From: Xiphias gladius
Taxonomy: Eukaryota > Chordata > Actinopteri > Istiophoriformes > Xiphiidae
Reading direction: 5' to 3'
DNA: 64,000 bases
Assembly: GCF_016859285.1 (NCBI RefSeq)
Contig: NC_053420.1
Span: 6,927,501-6,991,500 of the forward strand
The notes below the pieces were generated by a model that did not search any database, was not told the origin of the DNA, and saw only the letters and a list, made by a program, of their open reading frames with translations. Every line of letters begins with the position of its first letter. The stretch's first letter is position 1. The translations under genes and the position numbers were made by a program. Below are positions 49,306 to 62,216 of this stretch, one piece after another.

Positions 49306-50579
49306 CCATGTTGGTCAAAGATCACTGGAACTGAATTCTATGAAATCTAAGGACTTGTTCTTCTGTATGAACAGAAGGCCTTTTAATTACTTTATGTTTA
49401 CTTCAAACTTTCTTATTGAGAAAAACATCATGTCCTGTGGAAATAGCGAAACAAAGTAACATTATCTTTCGTATTAAGAAAGAGCCTTTGTCATGCATGT
49501 TGCATGAATCATATCAACATTAAGCAAATGAGAATTTATCTTGGCACAAAACTGTTCACCACTTGGTGGTGGTACTTGATGAAATGAAGTATACTACTTC
49601 TGGAGTGTCTGATCATTTTGATCAAAAACTTTGTTCTTTGTCTGGACATTTTCTCTCAGCTGACTTCATTTTAAAGTCTTTGATTACTAAGTATTGATCA
49701 GTTATCAGATCAACATGTATTTTTATTTTTTTTTATACTTTTGTTGTTTTCATGAGAATGTATTGACTTTACTTGATATTAACCTGCATGGATCACTATG
49801 TGATTATCCTAAATTGATCTGTTCTAAGATCAGTTGTTCTACTTGGACTTTCTGATAAAGTGCAGATTATGCTCATTTTGAAACATGTTTTATGTAAATC
49901 TGAATGAATATGAATCTCACACCGTTTGTCTTTTGTAAAGACGACTGTTCCTTGACTCATTTTGAGTGCAGTGTGTCTTGGTGATGTTACCAAGTTATAG
50001 TTGTGATGTATAGTCACAACTATCTTCCTCTAGTAGGAGCTTTCATAAAATGTATAACTGAGTTCAATTCAATAAATAAATCAATGTAATCTAATAAATT
50101 TTGGTGTTCACACATTTTGTTCATATGCTTAGTTAAGATATTATGATGAAGGATCATCTTTTCAAGTGTTCTTTTTTGCATTTCTCGCACATAACTGACT
50201 GAGTGCTGCAGCATCACTCTATAATTCACTGACAAACATCAGCATTCACACCTGGCAGAAGAGTGCTTTTCCATAAATACACATGTAGCCTTATTCTAGC
50301 TTCAGTCTGAGAATAGCACATTTTTTTGTGGATTAATGAAGAGATCTGATGAACTGACATCATCCATCTCACTCAGTTTACATGCAGTGGGTCACTGTTA
50401 GTCACCAAACCAAGTGGAGAAATTTTCTTTGTCCCTCTGGTTAAGTTCTATGGATAAACTGACTGCTGAGTCATAGTTTTGGTGCAGTTCTCCGTTCCTG
50501 GTATTGGAATGTGAATAATTTTAACTATAATATGTTTTCTCTGAATGTGATGGGTAATGAGACATACTTCTATTGTTCC
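49306..50579 (+). other. her copy 4 3' flank, type B
   Basis: Near-identical to the copy 2 flank up to about 50290, then diverges. Confidence 0.55.
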
Positions 50580-51790
50580 TCCAGTGAAATCAGTGAAAGG
50601 ACAAACTGTGGGAATCCAGAGAAAATGCACTCTCAGAGCCCCATGGGACAATAGATTGGGACCTCTGTCCTGAAGAGGTTAAGAGGGAATATGGTGGGAT
50701 CAAAATGAAAACCTGCCTGCTTGTAAAGTTAGTATTCTACTGAGGTGATGACGACCGCATCAAAAGCTCTGAAAATATTGCAAATTGATCATGCAGAAAA
50801 AAAAAATAAAGCTACTGAATAACAGTTCATACAATTTTAATGTAACATAACATGATATATGAAACTTAAACATTGAAGTTTGTGACAAGTACAGTAATAT
50901 GAAAACTGATTCTTTACAGAATACTAATGAGTAAAAGCATGAAGATTGTTCCGTGTGAATTACAGGCAGAGCAGTGTGGTGACTATGAGAAGTTCAGACT
51001 CATTTGGCTTCTTTCTTCCTCAGTGTATGTTTTTATTTTGACACGTACTACATTTTTAAAGAACATGAAAAGCTAATCTATTGGCACTAATCATTTATAA
51101 CTAATGTTACATGTGACTGTCAATTACAATATTGAGTTTTATGGTTAATTTCAAAAAATAAAAGAGACACAATAAAATGAAATAAAAATATCGATTCCTG
51201 GTTTACCAAAAGCAATCCTGTTTTAACATGGCAGACAGTAAACAGTCTCTCAGTAGACGGAGTGTGGGAAAGCTGAGGACAACTGAATCAGACTTCAGTT
51301 TGATTAGCATCCTTAACCACACCAGCAGCCGACTATTGTCCAGAGGGATTTGGCACACTTCAGGAAACAGCTGTCTCCCCGCCCCACCCCCCCACCCCCC
51401 ACCTCCAAATATAAAGCTGTAATTTTGAACTAGTTAATGATACAAAGGTTCTATTTTAAATTTATTTTTTTCTCCAACAAGCTGAAAGTGTAGATGTCAA
51501 TTCAGTATATTTGCAGAGACCTGATGTATTTTTGATTATACTGTATTTTTAAGAAATATCAAACCTTGGAGGCAACCAATGAGGTTCTTTCCCTCCAGAT
51601 GGCTGGTGACGTCAGGCTGTGTCACTATTGCAGCACACGTCCAGCATCCGTCACAAAAGCTCATTTGAAAGCCCTTTTCTTGTGGACTGACAACATCATT
51701 CAAAGACTGAGTGTGGGAAACAGACCAACTTTCTACTCACACCAACTGACAGCCACATGACAGAGGACACATCTGCTACATCTGGACACA
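50580..51790 (+). promoter_or_regulatory. Gene-less unit: upstream modules I-III
   Basis: TGTGGGAA at 50607-50614, 51263-51270 and 51712-51719 in the usual contexts, with TGACGTCA near 51608. No promoter or her gene follows. See the junction near 51886. Confidence 0.6.
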
Positions 51791-52734
51791 AGAAAAAACC
51801 TATTCTCACTTTAAAAATAGACAGAAAAAGGCAGATTTTGCACTGAATTTTATATAGATTGTATATAAACTCAATAGTTTCATGTGCACCTCACTGTACT
51901 TCATGTATTGGTCCTATATAATGCCATGGTAACATTTGTTATCTTTTGATTGGTATTGATCATTGTGATAAAGTATGTAAATGTCCATTTTTATGGACAA
52001 ATTGTCTTTATGGACATTACGTCACTTTAATTTCTCTGATTACTCAAAACTGATCTGTTGTAAGATCAAAATGTTTATTCTTTTTTTTTTCCTAATAGTT
52101 TTGTTAAAATCACAATTTTTGGTGATACTTATTATGCTTCACTGTGCGTCATGTATTGGTAAAATATAATGCACTAGTGATATTTGTTACCTCTTGAATA
52201 GTATTGATCATTTTGATCAAAATCTTAATTGTTCTTTCTATGGACATTTTGTCATAATAGACTTTGTGATTACTGAAAACTGATCTGTTATAAGATCAAT
52301 ATGTTTATCCTTTTACTGTAAAAGGTTTCATTTAATGTCACACTGTCACAGTTTTCCAGTGATAATACAATTTTTACTTTTTGAGAATCAAGTGAACTTA
52401 GTGGTTATTTAGAATAATGTGACCTGTAGTGGGGTCCCCTTTTTCTGTTTTTTCTTTTGTTCATTAACTGCAAACGTTTAATCCATTTGGTAAAAGCTCT
52501 CAAAGGACAGTGAGCACTGTGTCCTCAAATATCTGTCTTTCATAAAGACTGTTGTTCCCCTACTCTCTCTGAGTACAGTGTGTCTTGTAGAAATCTACAG
52601 GTTGTTGTTGTAATGTATCATCACCTCTAGTTGCAGCTTCCATTCTTGGAAAGAATTTAAAATTAACCATTTCCCTCTTTAAAGAGGTCACACATCGTAT
52701 TTAATGTGATGTATAAAAGGACACACTTCTATTG
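51791..52734 (+). other. Type A 3' flank without its her gene
   Basis: From about 51886 the sequence matches the type A flank starting about 260 bp after a her stop codon (CACCTCACTGTACTTCATGT). About 95 bp of unrelated DNA separates it from module III. The promoter, both exons and the first part of the flank are missing. Confidence 0.65.
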
Positions 52735-53960
52735 TTCCTCCAGTGAAAGCAGTGAAAGGACAGAGTGTGGGAAGCCAGAGGTAACTCACTCACAGAACCC
52801 TGTGGGACAATAGATCCAGACCTTTGCCCTGAAGAGACACAGATCAAAAGGGACACTGGCTCCCAAATGGGAACTTCTTGATCTGTTTCAAATCATATAT
52901 CAAATTTTAACCCTTTTTTTCATCATGGTAAAATTCCCAGCAGTTTTACATTTATTGCCATTTCCTAAAGTTGACACTTGACACAATCATTGAAAAAAAA
53001 AATCTGTCAAAAATGTAAAGTGTAAAAGTAGATTGTTATTTATGATTAAAATTATACAATATTTGGTATGTTTAATTTCACCAACATTTCACTATTACAG
53101 CCTTATATTTTTCCATTGAAAACAAGACATTGTAAAAAAGAACATTTTTAAGTAATAAAATCAGGCAAGTCACTGTTTTACTGAAAGAATATGACTATAG
53201 CCAAGTATCACGTGTTGAACTCAGTGCATGTTGGTTACATTTACACTATAGGTTATAAAACAAAAACATTTGAATGTCATTGTTGATATCCCCAATGGAT
53301 TCCATTACTTCAGATTTTGACTGGGTATATTTTGGAATTCAGTCTTGATGAGCTTTTCACGGTAAAAAGAAAAATATGGACTCAACATGTTGAAAGAGAA
53401 GTCTCCAAAGGTCAATTTGGATTCAGGCAGAGCCTTCATTTTGTTTAATGCACAGAGTGTGGGAAAGCTCTGGAGGGCGAGTTTAGACTGATTAGCAGCC
53501 TTGACTCCACCAGCAGCCGACTATTCTCCAAAGGGATTTGGCACACTTCAGGAAACAGCTGCCTCAGCCTCCCACCCTCGTATATAGAGCTGAAATTTTG
53601 ATCCAGTTGGTGATACAATGGCACAATTATGATTGGACTGTCAAAATGTTTGAAAGTTGGCTAAATAATCTGCCAAATCAACTGAGCTGACCGCTTATGA
53701 TAAAGCTTTCAACATACTTTTAAACACTGCACACTCTCAGAGCCAGCCAATGGTGCTCTTTCCCTCCAGATGACTGGTGACGTCAGGTTCTGTTTCTACT
53801 ACAACACACATCCAGTATCAGCCACAAAAGCTCCATTCAAAGTCCCTTTGTTGTTCACTGACCACAGCATTCACCGAGTCAGTGTGGGAAACTGAGAGCA
53901 ACTTTCTACTCACACTGACGATGAGACACATGTCAGAGGACTGTGCCACAGCTGGCCAGC
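52735..53960 (+). promoter_or_regulatory. her unit 5 upstream modules I-III
   Basis: TGTGGGAA at 52766-52773, 53458-53465 and 53883-53890. Modules II and III are nearly identical to units 2 and 4. The 52900-53440 spacer is unique. Confidence 0.6.
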
Positions 53961-54257
53961 AGCATGACTGTTGTAATTATGTACCATTTAAATACATCAA
54001 GGGTATTAGAGCCTTTTTTAATGCCTGGCAGAACTTGCTTCCGAAATACAGCATCTTAAAAAGAACAAGAGTTTGGAAAAAGGTCACATTTGGTGAAAAG
54101 AGAAATGGAATTGAAATATTAAGAAAAAAAGGAGGATACATGGCATGTATTGTACTTGCTAGATTTAAGTTGTGGCTCAAATGAAGCATTAGAGTAAAAA
54201 ACAAATTCCCAGTAATGATTTAATTTAGTATATGTATACAATTAATTGCTATTTCCC

Positions 54258-54643
54258 CCACGTGTGTGATGGGATGATGAGCGTGTGCTCAGTCAAAGTC
54301 ATTGATCCCAGCATCAGGCAGCAGATCTGATTTCTACAGGGTCACCACTTTCCCAGATTCAAACAGAGCTCTGTGAGTGTCTCTCCATCACCCCCCCAGT
54401 CCTCCACCTGTTCCCCTGAGATCTAACTATTGTCCCTGAGGCAATATAACACCATTCAGCATGATGCTGTTCCACATGCCTTATTGTCTCACCAAGCTCT
54501 CTGATTGGCTGAAACTGTGAGAAACTCCAGCCAGACCAAGACCCACACATTCATATGGAGATGTGGGACTATAAATAGGAGGGATGAAGCCAACAGAGAT
54601 CAGATTCTCTCTACAGAGACCTCTACAGCACAGAGATCCAGAC
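54258..54643 (+). promoter_or_regulatory. her copy 5 promoter
   Basis: Same block. TATAAATA at 54570-54577, 74 bp before the ATG. Confidence 0.75.
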
Positions 54644-55152
54644 ATGACACCTACAATCACTGCAGCAATGACCAACTCTCAGGAGCATCTGACTCTGACC
54701 CACAAGGTAAATTGGAGATTCTAGAAGATTTAATCTTCATTCCTGAGAGGCTGACTTTGTTCATGCTAACACTTTACTCCAGAACAAGTTTATTCATGAC
54801 TTTGTTCTTCTTTCTGCAGCTCAGAAAACCTCTGGTGGAGAAGTTACGCAGAGAGCGAATCAACAGCAGCATTGAGATGCTCAAGTCTCTCCTGGGTCCA
54901 GAGTTCCTCAAACAGCAGCCAGACTCTAAGCTGGAGAAAGCAGACATCCTGGAGATGACAGTTTGCTTCCTGACACAGCTGCAGCAGCAGAATCAACAGC
55001 AGAGAAGACTGCTGAACCACGTCAACAAGCTGCAGTCTTCCTCTGATAAGAACCTGAGAGAGGCTGACTTCTCTCTTCTGAGCTCCACAGTCCAGACCAG
55101 CATCACCAAAGACAAGAGTCCACTCAACAGCGCCCTCTGGGGGCCGTGGTAG
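54644..55152 (+). CDS. her4-like: her copy 5: bHLH intact, WRPW changed to WGPW
   Basis: Exons 54644-54706 and 54820-55152, 131 aa, start MTPTITAAMT. Differences from the other copies are SSIEMLKS (Gln to Met in the first helix) and a C-terminal WGPW in place of WRPW (CTGGGGGCCGTGG). The Arg of WRPW is part of the Groucho/TLE-binding tetrapeptide, so co-repressor recruitment may be weakened. The frame is open, and the in-frame upstream stretch from 54505 is not used because the TATA and ATG spacing fixes the start. Confidence 0.88.
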
Positions 55153-56509
55153 ACACCTGCAGACTGGAGTTTCTACCAGATAAACTGAGATGACCATGTT
55201 GGTCAAAGATCACCGGAATTGAATTCTATGAAATCTAAGGACTTGTTCTTCTGTATGAACAGAAGGTGGAATTTTTGTTTTTTCTCTTTTTGTAAGACGA
55301 CGTTTCCTATGGAAATGACAACATTATCTTTCATGTAAAGAAAGAGATCATCTTGTCATGCGTGTTGCATGAATGAAACGTGATTGCAGGAGCAATTATC
55401 ACACCTCACTGTACTTCATGTATTGGTCATATATAATGCTATGGTAACATTCGTTATCTTTTGATTGGTATTGATCATTGTGATAAAGTCTGTAAATGTC
55501 CATTTTTATGGACATATTGTCTTTATGGACATTACGTCACTTTAATTTCTCTGATTACTCAAAATTGATCTGTTTTAAGATCCAAAAGTTTATAACTTTT
55601 TTCTAATAGTTTTGTTAAAATCACAATTTTTGGTGATACTTATTATGCTTCACTGTGACTCATGTATTGGTAAAATATAATGCATAGTGATATTTGTTAC
55701 CTCTTGAATAGTATTGATCATTTTGATCAAAATCTTAATTGTTCTTTCTATGGACATTTTGTCATAATAGACTTTGTGATTAGTGAAAACTGATCTGTTA
55801 TAAGATCAATATGTTTATTCTTTTACTGTAAAAGGTTTAATTCAATGTCACACTGTCACAGTTTTCCAGTGATAATACAATTTTTACTTTTTGAGAATCA
55901 AGTGAACTTAGTGACTATTTAGAATAATGTGACCTGTTGTGGGGTCAGTTTTTTCTGTTTTTTCTTTTGTTCATTAACTGCAAACGTTTAATCCATTTGG
56001 TAAAAGCTCTCAAAGGACAGTGAGCACTGTGTCCTCAAATATCTGTCTTTCATAAAGACTGTTGTTCCCTTACTCTCTCTGAGTACAGTGTGTCTTGTAG
56101 AAATCTACAGGTTGTTGTTGTGATGTATCATCACCTCTAGTTGCAGCTTCCATTCTTGTTGTGGATCATTGTGCCTTGTTGAATAAACAAACACTGCCAG
56201 ATGAAAATGGTGTGTTCTCATGTCATGTGTGTCATGGTGAAATTTTGATGTGGTTCAGTTGATATATTTTTTAAAGAAGAGAGAGATTATCAGTGTTACC
56301 TCACTCTGTTCATATGGAATAAGTCAGGTCATCAAAGCAAATGAAAAACTATACATTTCAAAGACACTTTTGTTTCACCATTATTTTGGTAGAATTGTCC
56401 GCTTTCAGCTGTTTTAATGTTAAATATTTAAAGGTAAGCATTTCTTTTTTAAAGAGGTCACACATCGTATTTAATGTGATGTATAATAGGACACACTTCT
56501 ATTGTTCCT
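55153..56509 (+). other. her copy 5 3' flank, type A
   Basis: Type A, with AATAAA at 56182-56187. Confidence 0.55.
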
Positions 56510-57840
56510 CCAGTGAAAGCAGTGAAAGGACAGAGTGTGGGAAGCCAGAGGAAACTCACTCACAGAGCCCTGTGGGACAATAGATCCGGACCTTTGCCCT
56601 GAAGAGGCAGAAATCAAAAGGGACTCCTGCTCTAAAAAGGGGAACTTGTTTCAAACCACTTGCTGTGTAAATGGACAGGGTAAAGTTGGACGTAGACTTG
56701 GTTTGGTTTGTTTGTCCAAAAATGTAGCTGTATATTGGCAGAAGTCCCAACAGAAAGAACAGAACCAGGCTTTCTAGGAGTGGAGGAGCTGGGCTGACTG
56801 GCTGCACCTGAGCAACATTAGCTGTTAGCCCTTAACTGTTGGGGGGATGGCTTCGCTGCTGCTTATGTCTGTCAAGCTTTAGACTCGACTGAATTTCTTC
56901 ATGTGTTGCACTTCTCTCATCCCTAATATTTCCCCATCTGCTGCCCTAACTAGACTCTCTAGCACTGGTGTAAACTTTAAGTCACAAAAAAAAGTTTCTG
57001 AGACCATTTAAATGTCACGTTTTCATGTCAGCGGGTGAAGTCAATTCTGTGTGAAGGTCTGTATCTAGTGTCCACTTCTCGTCACATTAATTATGACCTG
57101 AGTCGACAAAATTGGACAATCACAAGTAATGAACATGACATTTTAGCCTCTTACAATATCAATGAATTATTCACATGTCAACATTGTGAAGTAGTAATTC
57201 TTAATTTTCACATATTGTTCCAGTGACCACTTTTTCACTTTAACTATTTGTTGACTGGACACCACTGCCCACACAGTGCTTGTACACAGAACCCTCAAAA
57301 GACTCCATTTACAGTGAGGCACATGTCTATTTTTTGCTAATGGAGGGAGAGTGGGAAAGCTCTGGAGGGCAAAGCTGAGTGTGAACCACGTCCACTCCAC
57401 CAGCAGCAAAGTAATTTCCCAAAGGGATTTGGCACACTTCATGAAACAATTAGGCTACCCCCCCAGTAAACCTCCCACCCACATGCACAGAGCCTAAATT
57501 TAAATCCCACTGATGGTCAGTAATGAGACATGATTATGACTGAAAGTTTGAAATGTACGACAATAACTGGAAGCTGTGAATGTGAGATGCTAAGTCACTT
57601 TATTGATATTTTACGACAGATTTTTCACCATAATTTCAAATTTTACAAACTGTCAGTGCCAGCCAATGGGATCCTTTCCCTCCAGATGGCTGGTGATGTC
57701 AGACTCTGTTTCCATAACAACACACAGCCAGCATCTGTCACAGACGTCCCATTGTTGTCCATTGAGCGCAGCTCAGGGAGTCAGTGTGGGAAACGGAGCT
57801 CAGCTTGTTACTCACACTGACTACAAGGCACGTGTCTAGA
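56510..57840 (+). promoter_or_regulatory. her unit 6 upstream modules I-III
   Basis: TGTGGGAA at 56536-56543 (I) and 57785-57792 (III). Module II has AGTGGGAA at 57350-57357. The CRE is mutated to TGATGTCA. Long spacers within the unit are shared only with unit 7. Confidence 0.6.
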
Positions 57841-58154
57841 GACTCTGCTACATCTGGGCAGCAGCATGATGTTTGTCTTGACTTTATTTTAAATGCCATG
57901 AATGGGATTCACACTGTTTTCTGACATCTTATGGTGTCATCTTTTTTTTTTGCTAAATGGTGCATTTTTAAAAGCAAAATATGATTTAAAAAATCATGTA
58001 TAAAATGAAATATCAAATTAAATTATAAATTCAAAATAGAGGGATTTCACCTGCTAGAGTGCTGGAAAAAAGAAAGATAAGTTGTTCTTAGTGTACATCT
58101 TCATTTTAATCCTATGTGTAATCCATACATTACAACATTACACATATTTTCCCC

Positions 58155-58536
58155 CACATGCGTGATGGGATGATGAGCGTGTGCTCAGTCAAAGTCATTG
58201 ATCCCAGCATCAGGCAGCAGATCTGCTCTCTACAGGGTCACCACTTTCCCAGATTCACACAGAGCTCTGTGAGTGTCTCTCTATCACCCCCAGTCCTCCA
58301 CCTGTTCCCTGAGATCTAACTATTGTCCCTGAGGCAATGTAACACCATTCAGCATGATGCTGCTCCACACGCCTTATTGTCTCACCGAGCTCTCTGATTG
58401 GCTGAAACTGTGAGAAACTCCAACTAGAGCAAGACCCACACATTCATATGGAGATGTGGGACTATAAATAGGAGGGATGAAACCAGCAGAGATCAGATTC
58501 TCTCTACAGAGACCGCTACAGCACAGAGATCCAGAC
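58155..58536 (+). promoter_or_regulatory. her copy 6 promoter
   Basis: Same block. TATAAATA at 58463-58470, 74 bp before the ATG. Confidence 0.75.
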
Positions 58537-59045
58537 ATGGCACCTACAATCACTGCAGCAATGACCAACTCTCAGGAGCATCTGACTCTGACCCACAAGG
58601 TAAATTGGAGATTCTAGGAGATTTAATCTTCATTCCTGAGAGGCTGACTTTGTTCATGCTAACACTTTACTCCAGAACAAGTTTATTCATGACTTTGTTC
58701 TTCTTTCTGCAGCTCAGAAAACCTCTGGTGGAGAAGTTACGCAGAGAGCGAATCAACAGCAGCATTGAGCAGCTCAAGTCTCTCCTGGGTCCAGAGTTCC
58801 TCAAACAGCAGCCAGACTCTAAGCTGGAGAAAGCAGACATCCTGGAGATGACAGTTTGCTTCCTGACACAGCTGCAGCAGCAGAATCAACAGCAGAGAAG
58901 ACTGCTGAACCACGTCAACAAGCTGCAGTCTTCCTCTGATAAGAACCTGAGAGAGGCTGACTTCTCTCTCCTGAGCTCCACAGTCCAGACCAGCATCACC
59001 AAAGACAAGAGTCCACTCAACAGCGCCCTCTGGAGGCCGTGGTAG
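58537..59045 (+). CDS. her4-like: her copy 6: HES5/her4-like bHLH repressor, intact
   Basis: Exons 58537-58599 and 58713-59045, 131 aa, MAPTITAAMT start, WRPW end, no Orange domain. It is the intact partner of the broken copy 7 in a 4064-bp near-identical duplication. Confidence 0.9.
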
Positions 59046-60569
59046 ACACCTGCAGACTGGAGTTTCTACCAGATAAACTGAGATGACCATGTTGGTCAAA
59101 GATCACTGGAACTGAATTCTATGAAATCTAAGGACTTGTTCTTCTGTATGAACAGAAGGTGGTATTTTGTGTGTTTTTTCTCTTTTTGTAAGACGACGTT
59201 TCCTATGGAAATGACAGCAACAATATCTTTCCTGTAAAGAAAGAGATCATCTTGTCATGCGTGTTGCATGAATCAAACATGATTGCATGAGCAATTATTA
59301 CACCTCAGTGTACTTCATGTATTGGTCGTATATAATGCCATGGTAACATTTGTTATCTTTTGATTGGTATTGATCATTGTGATAAAGTCTGTAAATGTCC
59401 TTATTTATGGACATATTGTCTTTATGGACATTACGTCACTTTAATTTCTCTGATTACTCAAAATTGATCTGTTTTAAGATCCAAAAGTTTATAACTTTTT
59501 TCTAATAGTTTTGTTAAAATCACAATTTTTGGTGATACTTATTATGCTTCACTGTGCGTCATGTATTGGTAAAATATAATGCACTAGTGATATTTGTTAC
59601 CTCTTGAATAGTATTGATCATTTTGATTAAACTGTTGTTCTTTCTATGGACATTTTGTCATAATAGACTTTGTGATTACTGAAAACTGATCTGTTATAAG
59701 ATCAATATGTTTATCCTTTTACTGTAAAAGGTTTCATTTAATGTCACACTGTCACAGTTTTCCAGTGATAATACAATTTTTACATTTTGAGAATCAAGTG
59801 AACTTAGTGGTTATTTAGAATAATGTGACCTGTAGTGGGGTCAGTTTTTTCTGTTTTTTCTTTTGTTCATTAACTGCAAACGTTTAATCCATTTGGTAAA
59901 AGCTCTCAAAGGACAGTGAGCACTGTGTCCTCAAATATCTGTCTTTCATAAAGACTGTTGTTCCCTTACTCTCTCTGAGTACAGTGTGTCTTGTAGAAAT
60001 CTACAGGTTGTTGTTGTGATGTATCATCACCTCTAGTTGCAGCTTCCATTCTTGTTGTGGATCATTGTGCCTTGTTGAATAAACAAACACTGCCAGATGA
60101 AAATGGTGTTCTCACGTCATGTGTGTCATGGTGACCTTCTTTATCATGATGAAAGACAGACATCTTCCTTTTTTTTCATTGTCAATCCATTGATAGATGT
60201 CTACATCATTGTTCCTACCTTTGACTGACAAATCAAGATAAAATTAAGCACATAGTAACAGTCGATTCATGACATACCTGTTTTGTGTAAGTCTAAGCCC
60301 AGTAAATTGTAAAGTGGTTCAATTAAGATTTTTGATGAAGAGGGATTATTGATGTTATGTCACTTTGTTTAGTTGGAATAAGTCAAGTCATCAAACCAAA
60401 TGAAAAACTATACATTTCAAAGACACTTTTGTTTCACCATTATTTTGTAGAATCTTCTGTTTCAGCTGTTTTAATGTTAAATATTTAAAGGTAAGCATTT
60501 CTTTTTTAAAGAGGTCACACATCGTATTTAATGTGATGTATAATAGGACACACTTCTATTGTTCCTCCA
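59046..60569 (+). other. her copy 6 3' flank, type A
   Basis: Type A flank with AATAAA at 60078-60083, followed by a segment also found after copy 3 (TTCTTTATCATGATGAAAGA). Confidence 0.55.
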
Positions 60570-61900
60570 GTGAAAGCAGTGAAAGGACAGAGTGTGGGAA
60601 GCCAGAGGAAACTCACTCACAGAGCCCTGTGGGACAATAGATCTGGACCTTTGCCCTGAAGAGGCAGAGATCAAAAGGGACTCCTGCTCTAAAAAGGGGA
60701 ACTTGTTTCAAACCACTTGCTGTGTAAATGGACAGGGTAAAGTTTGACGTAGACTTGGTTTGGTATGTTTGTCCAAAAATGTAGCTGTATATTGGCAGAA
60801 GTCCCAACAGAAAGAACAGAACCAGGCTTTCTAGGAGTGGAGGAGCTGGGCTGACCGGCTGCACCTGAGCAACATTAGCTGTTAGCCCTTAACTGTTGGG
60901 GGGGATGGCTTCGCTGCTGCTTATGTCTGTCAAGCTTTAGACTCGACTGAATTTCTTCATGTGTTGCACTTCTCTCATCCCTAATATTTCCCCATCTGCT
61001 GCCCTAACTAGAGTCTCTATCACTGGTGTAAACTTTAAGTCACAAAAAAAAGTTTCTGAGACCATTTAAATGTCACGTTTTCGTGTCAGCGGGTGAAGTC
61101 AATTCTGTGTGAAGGTCTGTATCTTGTGTCCACTTCTCGTCACATTAATTATGACCTGAGTCGACAAAATTGGACAATCATAAGTAATGAACATGACATT
61201 TTAGCATCTTACAATAACAATGAATTATTCACAGGTCAACATTGTGAAGTAGTAATTCTTAATTTTCACATATTGTTCCAGTGACCACTTTTTCACTTTA
61301 ACTATTTGTTGACTGGACACCAATGCCCACACAGTGCTTGTACACAGAACCCTCAAAAGACTCCATTTACAGTGAGGCACATGTCTATTTTTTGCTAATG
61401 GAGGGAGAGTGGGAAAGCTCTGGAGGGCAAAGCTGAGTGTGAACCACGTCCACTCCACCAGCAGCAAAGTAATTTCCCAAAGGGATTTGGCACACTTCAT
61501 GAAACAATTAGGCTACCCCCCCAGTAAACCTCCCACCCACATGCACAGAGCCTAAATTTAAATCCCACTGATGGTCAGTAATGAGACATGATTATGACTG
61601 AAAGTTTGAAATGTACGACAATAACTGGAAGCTGTGAATGTGAGATGCTAAGTCACTTTATTGATATTTTACGACAGATTTTTCACCATAATTTCAAATA
61701 TTACAAACTGTCAGTGCCAGCCAATGGGATCCTTTCCCTCCAGATGGCTGGTGATGTCAGACTCTGTTTCCATAACAACACACAGCCAGCATCTGTCACA
61801 GACGTCCCATTGTTGTCCATTGAGCGCAGCTCAGGGAGTCAGTGTGGGAAACGGAGCTCAGCTTGTTACTCACACTGACTACAAGGCACGTGTCTAGAGA
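60570..61900 (+). promoter_or_regulatory. her unit 7 upstream modules I-III
   Basis: TGTGGGAA at 60593-60600 and 61843-61850, with AGTGGGAA at 61408-61415. Nearly identical to unit 6. Confidence 0.6.
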
Positions 61901-62216
61901 CTCTGCTACATCTGGGCAGCAGCATGATGTTTGTCTTGACTTTATTTTAAATGCCATGAATGGGATTCACACTGTTTTCTGACATCTTATGGTGTCATCT
62001 TTTTTTTTTTGCTAAATGGTGCATTTTTTAAGAGCAAAATATGATTTAAAAAATCATGTATAAAATGAAATATCAAATTAAATTATAAATTCAAAATAGA
62101 GGGATTTCACCTGCTAAAGTGCTGGAAAAAAAGAAAAATAAGTTGTTCTTAGTGTACATCTTCATTTTAATCCTATGTGTAATCCATACATTACAACATT
62201 ACACATATTTTCCCCC

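Noticed and set aside
54505-55152. 215-codon her ORF starting in the copy 5 promoter
   Set aside because: It reads through the TATA box and the intron. The real start is the ATG at 54644 shared by all copies, with the 113-bp intron spliced out.
57167-57442. 91-codon - strand ORF, duplicated at 61225-61500
   Set aside because: Present only in the duplicated unit 6/7 spacer, with no family features. It overlaps module II.
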